Shown here one piece after another: positions 54,283 through 63,461 of a stretch of 64,000 bases of DNA. Every line of letters begins with the position of its first letter. Positions within the stretch are counted from its first letter, which is position 1. The translations under genes were made by a program, and so were the position numbers. The notes under the pieces were generated by a model. That model had not been told where the DNA came from. It saw nothing but the letters and a program-made list of their open reading frames with translations, and made no database searches. Source of the stretch: Candidatus Obscuribacterales bacterium (GTDB lineage: Bacteria > Cyanobacteriota > Vampirovibrionia > Obscuribacterales > Obscuribacteraceae); the NCBI GenBank assembly GCA_019752635.1, contig JAIELX010000072.1, positions 82,440 through 146,439 of the forward strand, read 5' to 3'.

Positions 54283-54674
54283 TTTCCAGAATTTCCGCAC
54301 CTATTTCGTACCCTGAGTTTGACGATTTATCCTGTTTGGACCTACCCTCTTGGAGACTGGTGGGAGCATGGGTTTACGAAACGCTACACTGACAACCGGT
54401 GTCCGGGATGACAATCGTCTGCGGGCTTGCGTGCGTTGAGTTTCCATCAAGTTTCGCCCCGGCTTCTCAGAAAAACTCGAGATTTTCCCGGAAGCCAGTC
54501 GATCTGGAGACTGGTTCGGTTATCTGTCTTCTCCTTTGACTGCCAATCCAGCTAAATTCTGACGCTGGCGCTGTATTTTGGCGGAAAGCAAGCGTCGATT
54601 CAGGTGCTATTCTTATCCGCATTCTCTGCCACTGCCGCAGTGGGAGGGGGCTCTGCGAGAGCCGACTGAGTAGA
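54283..54674. other. Divergent intergenic region with repeats
   Basis: This 392-bp region lies between the MerC-like gene and the HEAT gene. It holds an 11-bp direct repeat TGGAGACTGGT (54351-54361 and 54505-54515). The second copy takes part in an inverted repeat CCAGTC (54495-54500)/GACTGG (54509-54514). The tandem hairpins at 54629-54663 are listed separately. No clear promoter is visible. Confidence 0.45.
54629..54663. promoter_or_regulatory. Two tandem perfect mini-hairpins
   Basis: CCACTG-CCG-CAGTGG (54629-54643) and GGCTCT-GCG-AGAGCC (54649-54663) are perfect 6-bp stems with 3-base loops, five bases apart. They end 32 bases before the preferred GTG start of the HEAT gene. There is no T run. 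They could be a regulatory leader structure, an RNA-binding protein site, or DNA operators. Confidence 0.45.
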
Positions 54675-54695
54675 ATGCAAATCTGGAGAACGCTC

Positions 54696-57600
54696 GTGGC
54701 TGGTGATGAATTCGACCCATTCAAGCTGATCAAGAAGATTCTCGGCAAACCGGACGATACGAAGACGTCTTCCCAATCCAAGCCTGCAGACCCTCCTGCG
54801 GTGCAGCCCCAAGTGAAAGTTGCCGAGTCTGCGCCGCCGAAATCGCCAAAGCTTCGACTCCTCGACGGACTTGAGGGGATGCCTGATCGGCAGCGCCTTC
54901 AGCGCATGGTTGAACTTGGTCAAATCGCTGCTGGCGGAACGGAGGAGGCCCATGAAGCGCGCCCGCTCATTGAAGAATTGGCCGGCGGTACTTTCTACGA
55001 GAGAAGATTAGCTTTGTTCGCATGGATGGGTGCAAAAGACCATGCCAAGGTATTTGAGGCGCGCCTGGATCGCTCGCACATTTTGCGCAAGCTTGCCGTC
55101 GACACGGCTAGATTGATTTGCACAGACGAAGAGCTTTCGGTCATGGCAGACGAAAAACGCGGCGTCGAACTGCGGCGCTTCTTGTTGCGTTTGTACAAAC
55201 AAAGGAAAACCACATTGCTGGACGCCTGGCTGATTCGAAACGCTGAGAGCCGGGCCGCAGAGATGGGGCAGTTGCTAGCGTTCGGTTCCGAAGATTTCGT
55301 TCGCGAACGGTTGCCACTGCTGGCCGATTCTATGGATGAATCTGATTTCGCTCGGGTCGCGCGAAGGCATCCGGTTGTAGTAGCAGACTACTTTCTCGAT
55401 TATGCCACGAAGATGCGGAAGGAAGATCCGCGATTTACCTGGCTGTTTCATTCAGTGGAGAAAAAGTTAGCCGAGACTTTGCCGGAAAAGACGCTTGAAA
55501 TAGTGCGCACCGCTAGCAAAGTCACCGCCGTTAGTCCTCATTGGATAACCCGCTTGATTCATCGCCGGCCGGCTGATGTAGTAGCCTTGCTTTTGGAACG
55601 TGATGCGTTGAAGTTAATGGAACCGCTTCAGGTGGTGCACAAGTTACCTGTTGAATTGATTTTGCAAGTATTTGAGCGTAAGGACTTCAGCGGAACAGCA
55701 TGGTTGTGGCTGGAGAAACTGAAGCCAGAGGAACGAGACCTTGTATTTGAAAGAACCGGGCGTTCCTGGCGAAGGGAATCCGGTGAGACTGATGCGAGTC
55801 TCGTTAAGTGTTTGACGGCAAAATGTCGCATTCCGGAAGCTCGCCGCAATTTGGCTCTGCCATCCATAGCGGGCTCCAGAGCGAAGCTGCCCTACGCTGC
55901 GCTGTTGCCGTCGGATGAAATAATGGCGCACTTCCTGCCGTACACGAACGATCCTGATGTGACGATCCGAAGCACGGCATTTGGTATCTTGATTTCGAGT
56001 GCGGACTACAATCGGAAAGATTTTACGTCGCTGTTGCAACTGATCGAGCCGAAGTCGAACGAACCCGACCCCGTGCGGGCATCTTTCTTCGCGGCGTTTC
56101 GCGAACTCTCGCCGGCAATCTGGAAGCCGGAACATCTTAAGTTGTTGGATGTGATTATTCGTCACGCCCTTAATGCATCTGATTTGTCATACCAGACAAT
56201 GTATAGCATTTGTGCATTGTGCACCGGAATGATGCCGTTCCATCCGGATTGGGCCTGCGCTGCCATAGCGAAATTGCTGGCTGAGCGAGGCACTCCGGCG
56301 GCCTACGTGACCTTGCCGGGTGTGGAGGAATTCAGGAAAGCTGACGCGAAGATTTTAGAAGCCGCGTTGCTTGAAAGCTTGAAGAGTTGGAGCAGCAAAG
56401 AACGCGAAAACCGAATTCTGGCAATTGCTAGATCGTTCAGGCGGCGCCTTGATGTTTGTGATCATCTTTGTGAGCACTTGGCGGAAATTGCCAAATCCGC
56501 TGCTTCAGACAAAGACGCCCGCGATGCGGCCGACTTGTTGTACACGTGGCGGCTCGACCGATTCTCGACTTTGGTTCCTGAGCTGCTTGCGTTGGACAAG
56601 ACCTGGGGACTGACGGAGCCGATCAAAACTTTCCTGAATCGCTATCGTCAAGATTTGTTGACGCCTTATCTAGGCCAGCATGCATACCAAGGTAGGTTCT
56701 CTACTGGCAAGACTCGCGTTGTGCCGGCATTTGTCAATGGATTTCATCGGTGGACAACGAATCAACAGAAAATTTACGGCAACGAACTGGAACAGTTGGC
56801 CGCCAATCCCAAGTCCGATGTTGGCGAAGTTTATTTCGCAACTTATCGCTTGGCGTTGTTGCCTGAACCTCCGCTCAAAGAGATGGCCAGGCTGGCCCGG
56901 AGGGACAATGAGAACTTGGCCGTTCGCGATAACGTAATTCAGATGCTCGCTCGAGTGGATGGCAAGCAAGGGCTGCCGATTCTTCTTGAGTGCCTTGAGG
57001 ACGATCGCGCCCGCGTCGCAATTTATGCACTAAGGCAACTGTTGCTCTCGATGCCTCAACCGGAAGCAATTGCAATTCTCAAACGAGTTCAATCCAAATC
57101 GATTACTGTTCAGAAGGAAGTTGCTCGACTGATTGGTGACGTTGGTGGCAGAGAAGCGTTTGATTTGCTGATCTCGATGGTGCAAAGGGAAACAAACCGG
57201 GATCTCAAGGCGGCTATGGTTAGAGCTTTGTGGGGCTACACTGAGGAATCGGCTGAAGTCTGGGATGTTCTGGAGAAGGCCGTCGAGAGTGCGGATCGAG
57301 TGGTGGCATCGGCTGCGGTGCGAGTGCCCTACAACCGACTCTCGTCGGAGTCGAAAACGAGATTATTGAAGTTGCTCGCACGGGCCATAAGCCATAGCAG
57401 TGAGGATTTGCGGATTGAAGCGCTCAGCCGCATGATCGAGATTCCGCTGGTGGACGCTGAGCGCATCATGCTCAAACCGATTCAGTCGAAACTGCTGTCT
57501 GAATCACCAACCGAACGAGCCCTTGCGTCTGATGTTCTTCTGAGTCGTTACGCCCCGGATGACGAGCAGGTCGCTGAGCAAGCAATCTTAAGCTTGCTCT

Positions 57601-58091
57601 ACCATCGTCGGCACCTTGTTGATTTCATCGGCCGATTGGAGCACGTGCAGCGATTGCAACCGGAGCGTCTCATCGGCGTTACGCGTGCTACTCTGCGAGC
57701 TATGTGGACGGACCCGCTTTCCACCGAACTGCAATTACGCATAGCATTCTCCGGCTTGCCGCAGGCTGATCTGGGCAAGTTTTTGCTCAGTCTCGATAAA
57801 GCCTCGCGGTTGCACAGCGGTGCCGTTCAAATCGCCGTGCATGCTTGTGCTGGTGGTGAAACCCGCATGGGCTCCGAGGACATGGACAAACTTGAGCGCA
57901 TTTTGTTCAACAAAAGTTCGGAGAGCTTGCGCCGAATTGGTCTGGCTCTTTTGGTGGCATTGGGCGAAAGCGCGCAAGGCTGGACTTTCGATCGGCTCTA
58001 CCGGCTGAATTCCTACCGCAAAGACACTTCCTTGATGATTCAGTCTGCCGCCGAATTCACATTCCCCGCCGAGGAAATCGCACCTGCGTAA
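54696..58091 (+). CDS. Giant HEAT-repeat protein of unknown function
   Basis: The product is about 1131 residues, almost all alpha-helical, with HEAT-type helix pairs clearest in the second half (for example DDRARVAIYALRQLLLSMP and RDLKAAMVRALWGYTEE). It has no signal peptide or membrane helix, so it is cytoplasmic. The first 50 residues are Pro/Ser/Lys-rich. GTG 54696 is preferred: GGAG lies seven bases upstream and the protein then begins MAGDEFDPFKLIKKIL. ATG 54675 would add seven residues without a good ribosome-binding site. HEAT solenoids are scaffolds for protein partners; no enzyme domain is seen. It is convergent with a secreted-protein gene 27 bases away. Confidence 0.82.
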   Translation: MAGDEFDPFKLIKKILGKPDDTKTSSQSKPADPPAVQPQVKVAESAPPKSPKLRLLDGLEGMPDRQRLQRMVELGQIAAGGTEEAHEARPLIEELAGGTFYERRLALFAWMGAKDHAKVFEARLDRSHILRKLAVDTARLICTDEELSVMADEKRGVELRRFLLRLYKQRKTTLLDAWLIRNAESRAAEMGQLLAFGSEDFVRERLPLLADSMDESDFARVARRHPVVVADYFLDYATKMRKEDPRFTWLFHSVEKKLAETLPEKTLEIVRTASKVTAVSPHWITRLIHRRPADVVALLLERDALKLMEPLQVVHKLPVELILQVFERKDFSGTAWLWLEKLKPEERDLVFERTGRSWRRESGETDASLVKCLTAKCRIPEARRNLALPSIAGSRAKLPYAALLPSDEIMAHFLPYTNDPDVTIRSTAFGILISSADYNRKDFTSLLQLIEPKSNEPDPVRASFFAAFRELSPAIWKPEHLKLLDVIIRHALNASDLSYQTMYSICALCTGMMPFHPDWACAAIAKLLAERGTPAAYVTLPGVEEFRKADAKILEAALLESLKSWSSKERENRILAIARSFRRRLDVCDHLCEHLAEIAKSAASDKDARDAADLLYTWRLDRFSTLVPELLALDKTWGLTEPIKTFLNRYRQDLLTPYLGQHAYQGRFSTGKTRVVPAFVNGFHRWTTNQQKIYGNELEQLAANPKSDVGEVYFATYRLALLPEPPLKEMARLARRDNENLAVRDNVIQMLARVDGKQGLPILLECLEDDRARVAIYALRQLLLSMPQPEAIAILKRVQSKSITVQKEVARLIGDVGGREAFDLLISMVQRETNRDLKAAMVRALWGYTEESAEVWDVLEKAVESADRVVASAAVRVPYNRLSSESKTRLLKLLARAISHSSEDLRIEALSRMIEIPLVDAERIMLKPIQSKLLSESPTERALASDVLLSRYAPDDEQVAEQAILSLLYHRRHLVDFIGRLEHVQRLQPERLIGVTRATLRAMWTDPLSTELQLRIAFSGLPQADLGKFLLSLDKASRLHSGAVQIAVHACAGGETRMGSEDMDKLERILFNKSSESLRRIGLALLVALGESAQGWTFDRLYRLNSYRKDTSLMIQSAAEFTFPAEEIAPA

Positions 58092-58118
58092 TCCTCGCGA
58101 CCGTTAGGCGCTTGTTTG

Positions 58119-58655
58119 TTAGTGACCCTTTCGTTTTGCTGGTCTTGCTGTCAGTGGTTTTAGCGAGGATGCTTTCATTTGGCCTGCGCGGGAACCGCTG
58201 GTGGTGCTAAGCGGTGCGGCGGACATTCCGCCTGCAGAGTCGGGAGTTGATGACGCGTTGGCCGGCTCTGCTGCTGGCGTCGGCGCCGGCGAGCCGCCTT
58301 GCATCGCTTGATAGACATCGCTGTTCAGTTTGGTGATGCTGCGATCAATCTCATCAGCTTCGGCTTGAGTTGGATCTTTCTTTCCAATTGCGTCCACTGA
58401 AACCATTATTCGGCCGGCTTCTCCCTTGAGGGATTCTGCGCGTTCGGAGGATATCCAACCCTTGCTCACTCCGAGGTCCACTTGTTCCTTAATGGCGGTG
58501 ATGCGCTTTTCGTAACTTGGTGCGAAATGTTTGGACTTGAAGAAGTGTCCACGCTCGACGACGTCTACATATTGAACTTCTTCTTCGGCAAACGCGGGTA
58601 GTGAAGCGCACATTGCAATGCAGGCGTACAATACCGAAAATAGTAATGGCTTCAT
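58119..58655 (-). CDS. Secreted protein of unknown function
   Basis: The product is 178 residues. A signal peptide (LLFSVLYACIAMCASLPAFA) ends in AFA. The mature part has a charged helical segment of about 90 residues (YEKRITAIKEQVDLGVSKGWIS and following) and then a Pro/Ala/Ser-rich, basic tail that looks disordered. GGAAG lies ten bases before the ATG. A similar layout is seen in the neighbouring secreted protein, but I see no sequence match between them. Confidence 0.68.
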   Translation of the reverse strand: MKPLLFSVLYACIAMCASLPAFAEEEVQYVDVVERGHFFKSKHFAPSYEKRITAIKEQVDLGVSKGWISSERAESLKGEAGRIMVSVDAIGKKDPTQAEADEIDRSITKLNSDVYQAMQGGSPAPTPAAEPANASSTPDSAGGMSAAPLSTTSGSRAGQMKASSLKPLTARPAKRKGH

Positions 58656-58838
58656 TGGAAAAATCTTCCGGCTGGATTAAGCTGGTCCGGGCCTTTATTC
58701 CACAATTGTTCCCGGACATAACAGCCTGCCGACTCGTCGCTACAGGCGCACCCCTGGCGAGTTGCTCCTGTCCGTCAACTAAGGGCACTGTCGGCGGATC
58801 GTAAATCGATGGATTTCCTTTGGTTGTGGCGCTTCGTC

Positions 58839-59411
58839 CTATCTGTTGCCGCTCTGAGGCATACGCTTCACCACGAACGGAAAGCGATAACAGTGCTTTG
58901 CAAAATTCATCGCAACTGGAGTGGTGGGCACCGGCAGTCCGTCCTCGAAAACTCCGCCATATTTGTACAGCTCGTCGCCCGGGACCAGGAATCCGATGGC
59001 GCCTGTAGCGTCATAGTAGCCACCGTCACGACTTTGATGCCAAAGATGCTTGCGCTTGGGGGCTTCTGCGGACTTATCGGCTGCCGCTGCGAGCGGAGCG
59101 GCAGGCAGGACCGGCGGTGGTTGCGCAAATGCAGCTCCATCGAGCGGTTGGTACTCTTGGTCCGGCGCTTTAACGGCCTTGCCGCGTTCGATACGCAGAC
59201 CGGCATTGCGCTGGATCGTGCCTGTGAGGGGCTTAACAGTAGTGCTGTGTGCGCTGCCGGTTGTTATAGGCGGCGCGGAAAATGCCGCATCCATCTCATT
59301 CTGCCCCGAGCCCTGTTGAGCCTGGCTCGCCGGAACCGCGACGCAAATCGCTGCGACTAGTAAGGAGGAAGAGCATTGCAGGCGTTCATGTCGCAAATTA
59401 ATAAACAACAA
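58839..59411 (-). CDS. Secreted protein of unknown function
   Basis: The product is 190 residues. The signal region SSSLLVAAICVAVPASQAQ ends in a likely cut after SQA. The middle is Ala/Pro-rich and probably disordered. The last 70 residues (RDGGYYDATGAIGFLVPGDE and following) look folded. The start is TTG with a strong GGAGG nine bases upstream, and that decides both start and strand: a long opposing frame at 58809-59360 has neither. It is the upstream partner of the secreted protein at 58119, 183 bp away. Confidence 0.65.
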   Translation of the reverse strand: MLFINLRHERLQCSSSLLVAAICVAVPASQAQQGSGQNEMDAAFSAPPITTGSAHSTTVKPLTGTIQRNAGLRIERGKAVKAPDQEYQPLDGAAFAQPPPVLPAAPLAAAADKSAEAPKRKHLWHQSRDGGYYDATGAIGFLVPGDELYKYGGVFEDGLPVPTTPVAMNFAKHCYRFPFVVKRMPQSGNR

Positions 59412-59607
59412 AATGATGCGCCTCCATAGCTGTGTTTCAGTTCTATGCCACCTTCTGACGCTAGCTTAGCAGTTTCGTTCCTTCTCATTTCCTAAAATGT
59501 GGACGCGGGTGAGTCGTTTCAAAATGAAATCAATGAATTTGGGCCGCTCCGTCCGCAGGTTCGGGCGACTTCTTCAATGCGGCCGTGCGTCATGATTCGA
59601 AATTATG

Positions 59608-59623
59608 AGTGTATGATGACACT
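59608..59623. promoter_or_regulatory. Inverted repeat over a -10-like box
   Basis: AGTGT (59608-59612) and ACACT (59619-59623) flank a 6-base centre and overlap TATGAT at 59612-59617, a -10-like hexamer 33 bases upstream of the oxoprolinase ATG. No good -35 box is seen. It may be an operator. Confidence 0.28.
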
Positions 59624-59649
59624 TCGGTTCAGGTGAGGGAATCCATCCG

Positions 59650-62600
59650 ATGAATGCCAAGGGATGGCAGTTTTGGATTGATCGCGGCGGTACGTTCACC
59701 GATGTTGTGGCGCTGACGCCCGGTGGAATGCTGCTGACGAGAAAGTTGCTGTCAGTCAACCCGGCTGTCTATCCTGATGCGGCATTACACGCAATCGAAA
59801 CGTTGTTGCATGATTACTGCGATAGTGAAGCTGCTGTTCTGGATTGCGTCAAAATGGGCACCACTATTGGCACTAATGCTTTGCTTGAGCGCAGAGGCGA
59901 GCCAACAGTATTGGTGACGACCAAGGGCTTCGGTGACGCTTTGCGCATTGGGTATCAAAGTCGTCCCGATATATTTGCATTGAAAATTACGTTGCCGGAT
60001 GTTTTGTATTCACATGTCGTAGAGGTTAATGAACGAATAAGCGCCGCGGGTATTGTTCTGGAGCGACTGGATCAAGTTGCGGCCCGCGAAGAGCTACAGG
60101 AGGCGTTTTCGCTTGGATTTCGATCCTGTGCTATTTTGTTGATGCATGGATATCGCTATGATGCCCACGAAAAAATATTGGAAAAAATTGCACAAGAGAT
60201 CGGGTTTGAGCACGTCTCTTGCTCGCACATTGTCAGCCCGCTGATTAAGTTCGTCGGTCGTGGTGATACAACCTTGGCGGATGCCTACCTCTCCCCGCTG
60301 CTAAAGCGTTATACAAAGCGTGTTCGCGATGGAGTGCAGGATGCTCGGCTGATGTTTATGCAATCCAATGGGGGCCTGACTGATGCCGAGAACTTTACTG
60401 GCAAAGACAGTCTGCTGTCGGGACCGGCGGGAGGATTAACCGGTGCGGTTAAAACAGCTTTGGTTAGCGGCTTTGAGAAGCTGGTGACGTTTGATATGGG
60501 CGGAACATCGACCGACGTGTCGCACTATAGCGGAGATTTGGAATACAACTTTGAAACAAATCTGGCCGGCATTCGTATGCGAAGTCCAATTTTGGATATT
60601 CATACGGTTGCCGCCGGCGGCGGATCAATTCTCCATTTTGATGGTTCGCGCCTGCGTGCCGGACCGGAATCTGCCGGTGCGTTGCCGGGCCCCATGTCGT
60701 ATCGAAATGGTGGACCCCTAACTGTTAGCGACGCAAACTTGCTCTTGGGAAAGATTCAGCCGGATTTCTTTCCACGAATCTTTGGTAGCAATTCCGATCA
60801 ACCGTTGGATGTCGAGGCAGTGCAGCACGCGTTTGCTGCACTGGCTGTTCAGGTGGGTGCTGCTACGTCTGTGACTCGGACTGCGGAACAATTGGCCGAA
60901 GGATTCTTGCAGATTGCAGTAACCAGAATGGCGAATGCCATCAAGAAAGTCTCTGTTCAACGCGGACACGACGTCTCGAGTTATGTTCTCTCCTGCTTCG
61001 GTGGTGCAGGAGGTCAGCATGCTTGCTTGATTGCTGAGTCTCTCGGTATCAAGCAGATTTTGATTCATCCGTTAGCCGGGGTGCTGTCTGCTCTCGGAAT
61101 CGGACTGGCGGATGTTATTGAAACCCGCGAGCTAAGTGTGAATAGCGAATTGTCTGATGACTCCCTTGGTAAGTTGAAAGCGCAACTTGAGCCCCTGACT
61201 GCTTCGTGCAGGCAGACACTGATAGACAGAGCGCTACCGGTGCAGGCTGTTTCGAGTGATATCAAAGTTCTTCTCAGGTATGAAAATTGCGATTTCTCTT
61301 TGCCCGTAGACTTCTGTGATGAGTCTAGTGAAATGCTTCAACGGTTCTCTCGGAAACACCTGGAGCGCTATGGTTTCGTAGATACTGCCCGAAAGGTTGC
61401 TATTGACAGTGTATCGATACGCACCGTCGGCGCGTCGTTAGGTGCGAATATTCCATTTGTGACATCTGGTAGCGCCAATGGTGAACCTGTTTGCTTCCGG
61501 AAGATTTTTTCGCATAACCAATGGCGCGAAGCCGGGTTGTTTCGAAGGTCGAATCTGTCGGTGGGACAGGTGGTTTCAGGCCCGGCGATCTTAGCTGAAG
61601 ATACTGCTACGACTATTCTTGAGCCTGGCTGGGAGGCGACCGTCTTGCCGGATGGAAGTCTGTTGCTTAGTTCGACTGCGGTGGTCGGTAGTGGGGCGCC
61701 GTGCGCTAGCGCCATAGCGACAGCAGAGTCTGCGTGGGGCGCTCGAATGAGTGATGGTGCCGCTCAAAGTGATCCGGTTAAGTTGGAATTGTTCAATAGT
61801 CTCTTCATGTTTATAGCAGAAGAGATGGGTCTGACTCTTCAAAATACAAGCTATTCGGTCAACATAAAGGAACGGCTCGACTTCTCTTGCGCCATTTTTG
61901 ACCAAAATGGAAACTTGATTGCCAACGCGCCGCATATCCCGGTTCACCTGGGCTCCATGGGCGAGAGCGTGAAGAATTTGCTCAAGGAAAAGGGTGCCTT
62001 GTTAAAACCGGGAGATGTATACGCAACCAACGATCCGTTTAATGGTGGCACTCATCTTCCTGATATCACGGTGATTACCCCCGTCTTTTCAAAAACCGGC
62101 GGCATTCTGTTCTTTTGCGCATCGCGCGGGCATCACGCGGATATCGGCGGTATTACTCCTGGCTCCATGCCTCCAGGCAGCAAGACCATCGAGGAGGAAG
62201 GCATCCTTCTAACTAATTGTCTGATCGTGGAGGGCGGGGAATTTCAGCAGGAACAACTACTGCGGATACTTCGCGATGCCAGATATCCGGCGCGTAATCC
62301 GAACCAGAATTTATCGGATCTGAAGGCTCAGATTGCAGCGAACGCTCGGGGTTTATTCGAGCTGAATAAGGCGGCTGAGTACTGGGGGCTTGAAACCTTA
62401 CAGTTTTACATGGCTGCGATACAGGACAACGCCGAGGAGTGTGTTCGCCGTGCGATCGAAAAGTTGGGCTCCGGCTCGGCCGTTAGCGAGATGGATGACG
62501 GCAGTCGAATAGTAGTGGACGTTCGTGTCGACAAGGCCGAGCGTACAGCAGTGGTGGACTTCAGCGGTACGTCGGCGCAACATTCCGGTAACTTGAATGC

Positions 62601-63294
62601 ACCGCATGCAGTGGCGTTGGCGGCGGTGCTCTATGTCTTCAGGACGATTGTAGATGATGATATCCCTTTGAATGCAGGCTGCTTTCGCCCTCTGAACATT
62701 ATCATTCCGCAGGGCTGCATGCTCAACCCGAAACCTCCGGCTGCCGTTGTTGCGGGCAACGTGGAAACCTCGCAACAGATTGTCGACGCGCTCTACGCCG
62801 CGATTGGAGTCATGGCTGCCAGTCAGGGAACCATGAACAACTTTACTTTTGGTGATAGTCAGTTTCAGTACTATGAAACCATTTGTGGTGGCGCCGGTGC
62901 GGGACGAAATTTCTCCGGCACTGATGCGGTCCATACACACATGACGAACTCCAGGCTCACCGACCCTGAGGTGCTGGAAAACCGCTTTCCGGTTCTGTTG
63001 CAGAGTTTTGCCATACGGCGCGGAAGTGGTGGGAAAGGACAATTTCAAGGCGGTTGCGGTGTGGTAAGAAGGATCAAATTCTTGCAACCAATGACGGCGT
63101 CGATACTTTCGGAGCGCAGGCGTATCTCGCCTCCCGGGCTGTTTGGCGGTGAGTGTGGAGCTGCTGGATCTAATTATGTTGTTACTGCAAGCGGGCAACA
63201 AATTCCTATAAAAGGAAGCGATAGCAGAGAGCTTGAAGCCGGCGATGTCTTTGTGATTGAAACGCCCGGAGGTGGCGGCTTCGGGCGCGCTTGA
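59650..63294 (+). CDS. 5-oxoprolinase, ATP-hydrolysing (HyuA-HyuB fusion)
   Basis: The 1214-residue enzyme opens 5-oxoproline to glutamate with ATP, or acts on a related cyclic imide. The HyuA half (about residues 1-690) starts WIDRGGTFTDVVA and has DMGGTSTDVS and GGGSILHFD, the nucleotide-binding core. The HyuB half (about 705-1214) has the conserved ATNDPFNGGTHLPDITV and ends in IETPGGGGFGR. The fused form is typical of OPLAH-type proteins. ATG 59650 has GAGGGA nine bases upstream. No permease or glutathione-cycle gene is adjacent. Acetone carboxylase or hydantoinase subunits are similar but are usually separate proteins. Confidence 0.92.
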   Translation: MNAKGWQFWIDRGGTFTDVVALTPGGMLLTRKLLSVNPAVYPDAALHAIETLLHDYCDSEAAVLDCVKMGTTIGTNALLERRGEPTVLVTTKGFGDALRIGYQSRPDIFALKITLPDVLYSHVVEVNERISAAGIVLERLDQVAAREELQEAFSLGFRSCAILLMHGYRYDAHEKILEKIAQEIGFEHVSCSHIVSPLIKFVGRGDTTLADAYLSPLLKRYTKRVRDGVQDARLMFMQSNGGLTDAENFTGKDSLLSGPAGGLTGAVKTALVSGFEKLVTFDMGGTSTDVSHYSGDLEYNFETNLAGIRMRSPILDIHTVAAGGGSILHFDGSRLRAGPESAGALPGPMSYRNGGPLTVSDANLLLGKIQPDFFPRIFGSNSDQPLDVEAVQHAFAALAVQVGAATSVTRTAEQLAEGFLQIAVTRMANAIKKVSVQRGHDVSSYVLSCFGGAGGQHACLIAESLGIKQILIHPLAGVLSALGIGLADVIETRELSVNSELSDDSLGKLKAQLEPLTASCRQTLIDRALPVQAVSSDIKVLLRYENCDFSLPVDFCDESSEMLQRFSRKHLERYGFVDTARKVAIDSVSIRTVGASLGANIPFVTSGSANGEPVCFRKIFSHNQWREAGLFRRSNLSVGQVVSGPAILAEDTATTILEPGWEATVLPDGSLLLSSTAVVGSGAPCASAIATAESAWGARMSDGAAQSDPVKLELFNSLFMFIAEEMGLTLQNTSYSVNIKERLDFSCAIFDQNGNLIANAPHIPVHLGSMGESVKNLLKEKGALLKPGDVYATNDPFNGGTHLPDITVITPVFSKTGGILFFCASRGHHADIGGITPGSMPPGSKTIEEEGILLTNCLIVEGGEFQQEQLLRILRDARYPARNPNQNLSDLKAQIAANARGLFELNKAAEYWGLETLQFYMAAIQDNAEECVRRAIEKLGSGSAVSEMDDGSRIVVDVRVDKAERTAVVDFSGTSAQHSGNLNAPHAVALAAVLYVFRTIVDDDIPLNAGCFRPLNIIIPQGCMLNPKPPAAVVAGNVETSQQIVDALYAAIGVMAASQGTMNNFTFGDSQFQYYETICGGAGAGRNFSGTDAVHTHMTNSRLTDPEVLENRFPVLLQSFAIRRGSGGKGQFQGGCGVVRRIKFLQPMTASILSERRRISPPGLFGGECGAAGSNYVVTASGQQIPIKGSDSRELEAGDVFVIETPGGGGFGRA

Positions 63295-63377
63295 CAAGCG
63301 AGGCGATCGACCTGAATTGCTTCTAATTACAGCCTAACTTGAGAAGCGCACAAAGTTAGATCCGTTACTTTACAGCG

Positions 63378-63407
63378 TGTTTACTGTAGCGATTGTTTTA
63401 GTAAACA
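63378..63407. promoter_or_regulatory. 8-bp inverted repeat, candidate operator
   Basis: TGTTTACT (63378-63385) and AGTAAACA (63400-63407) are perfect inverted repeats with a 14-base spacer, 55 bases upstream of the SRPBCC gene. An overlapping shorter pair TACAG/CTGTA lies at 63371-63388. The AT-rich character and position suit a transcription-factor site. It could also form a weak hairpin. Confidence 0.4.
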
Positions 63408-63461
63408 AAATCCGGGGAAGATAGGGAAAGGCGAACCTTTGAGTCCTGGATCGGAGATGTT

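Noticed and set aside
58809..59360. 183-codon plus-strand frame opposite a secreted-protein gene
   Set aside because: The minus-strand gene has a signal peptide and GGAGG before its start; this frame has neither and is Cys/Arg/Trp-rich.
62398..63297. 299-codon frame on the minus strand
   Set aside because: It lies wholly antisense to the conserved HyuB half of 5-oxoprolinase and its translation shows no domain; it mirrors the codon bias of the real gene.
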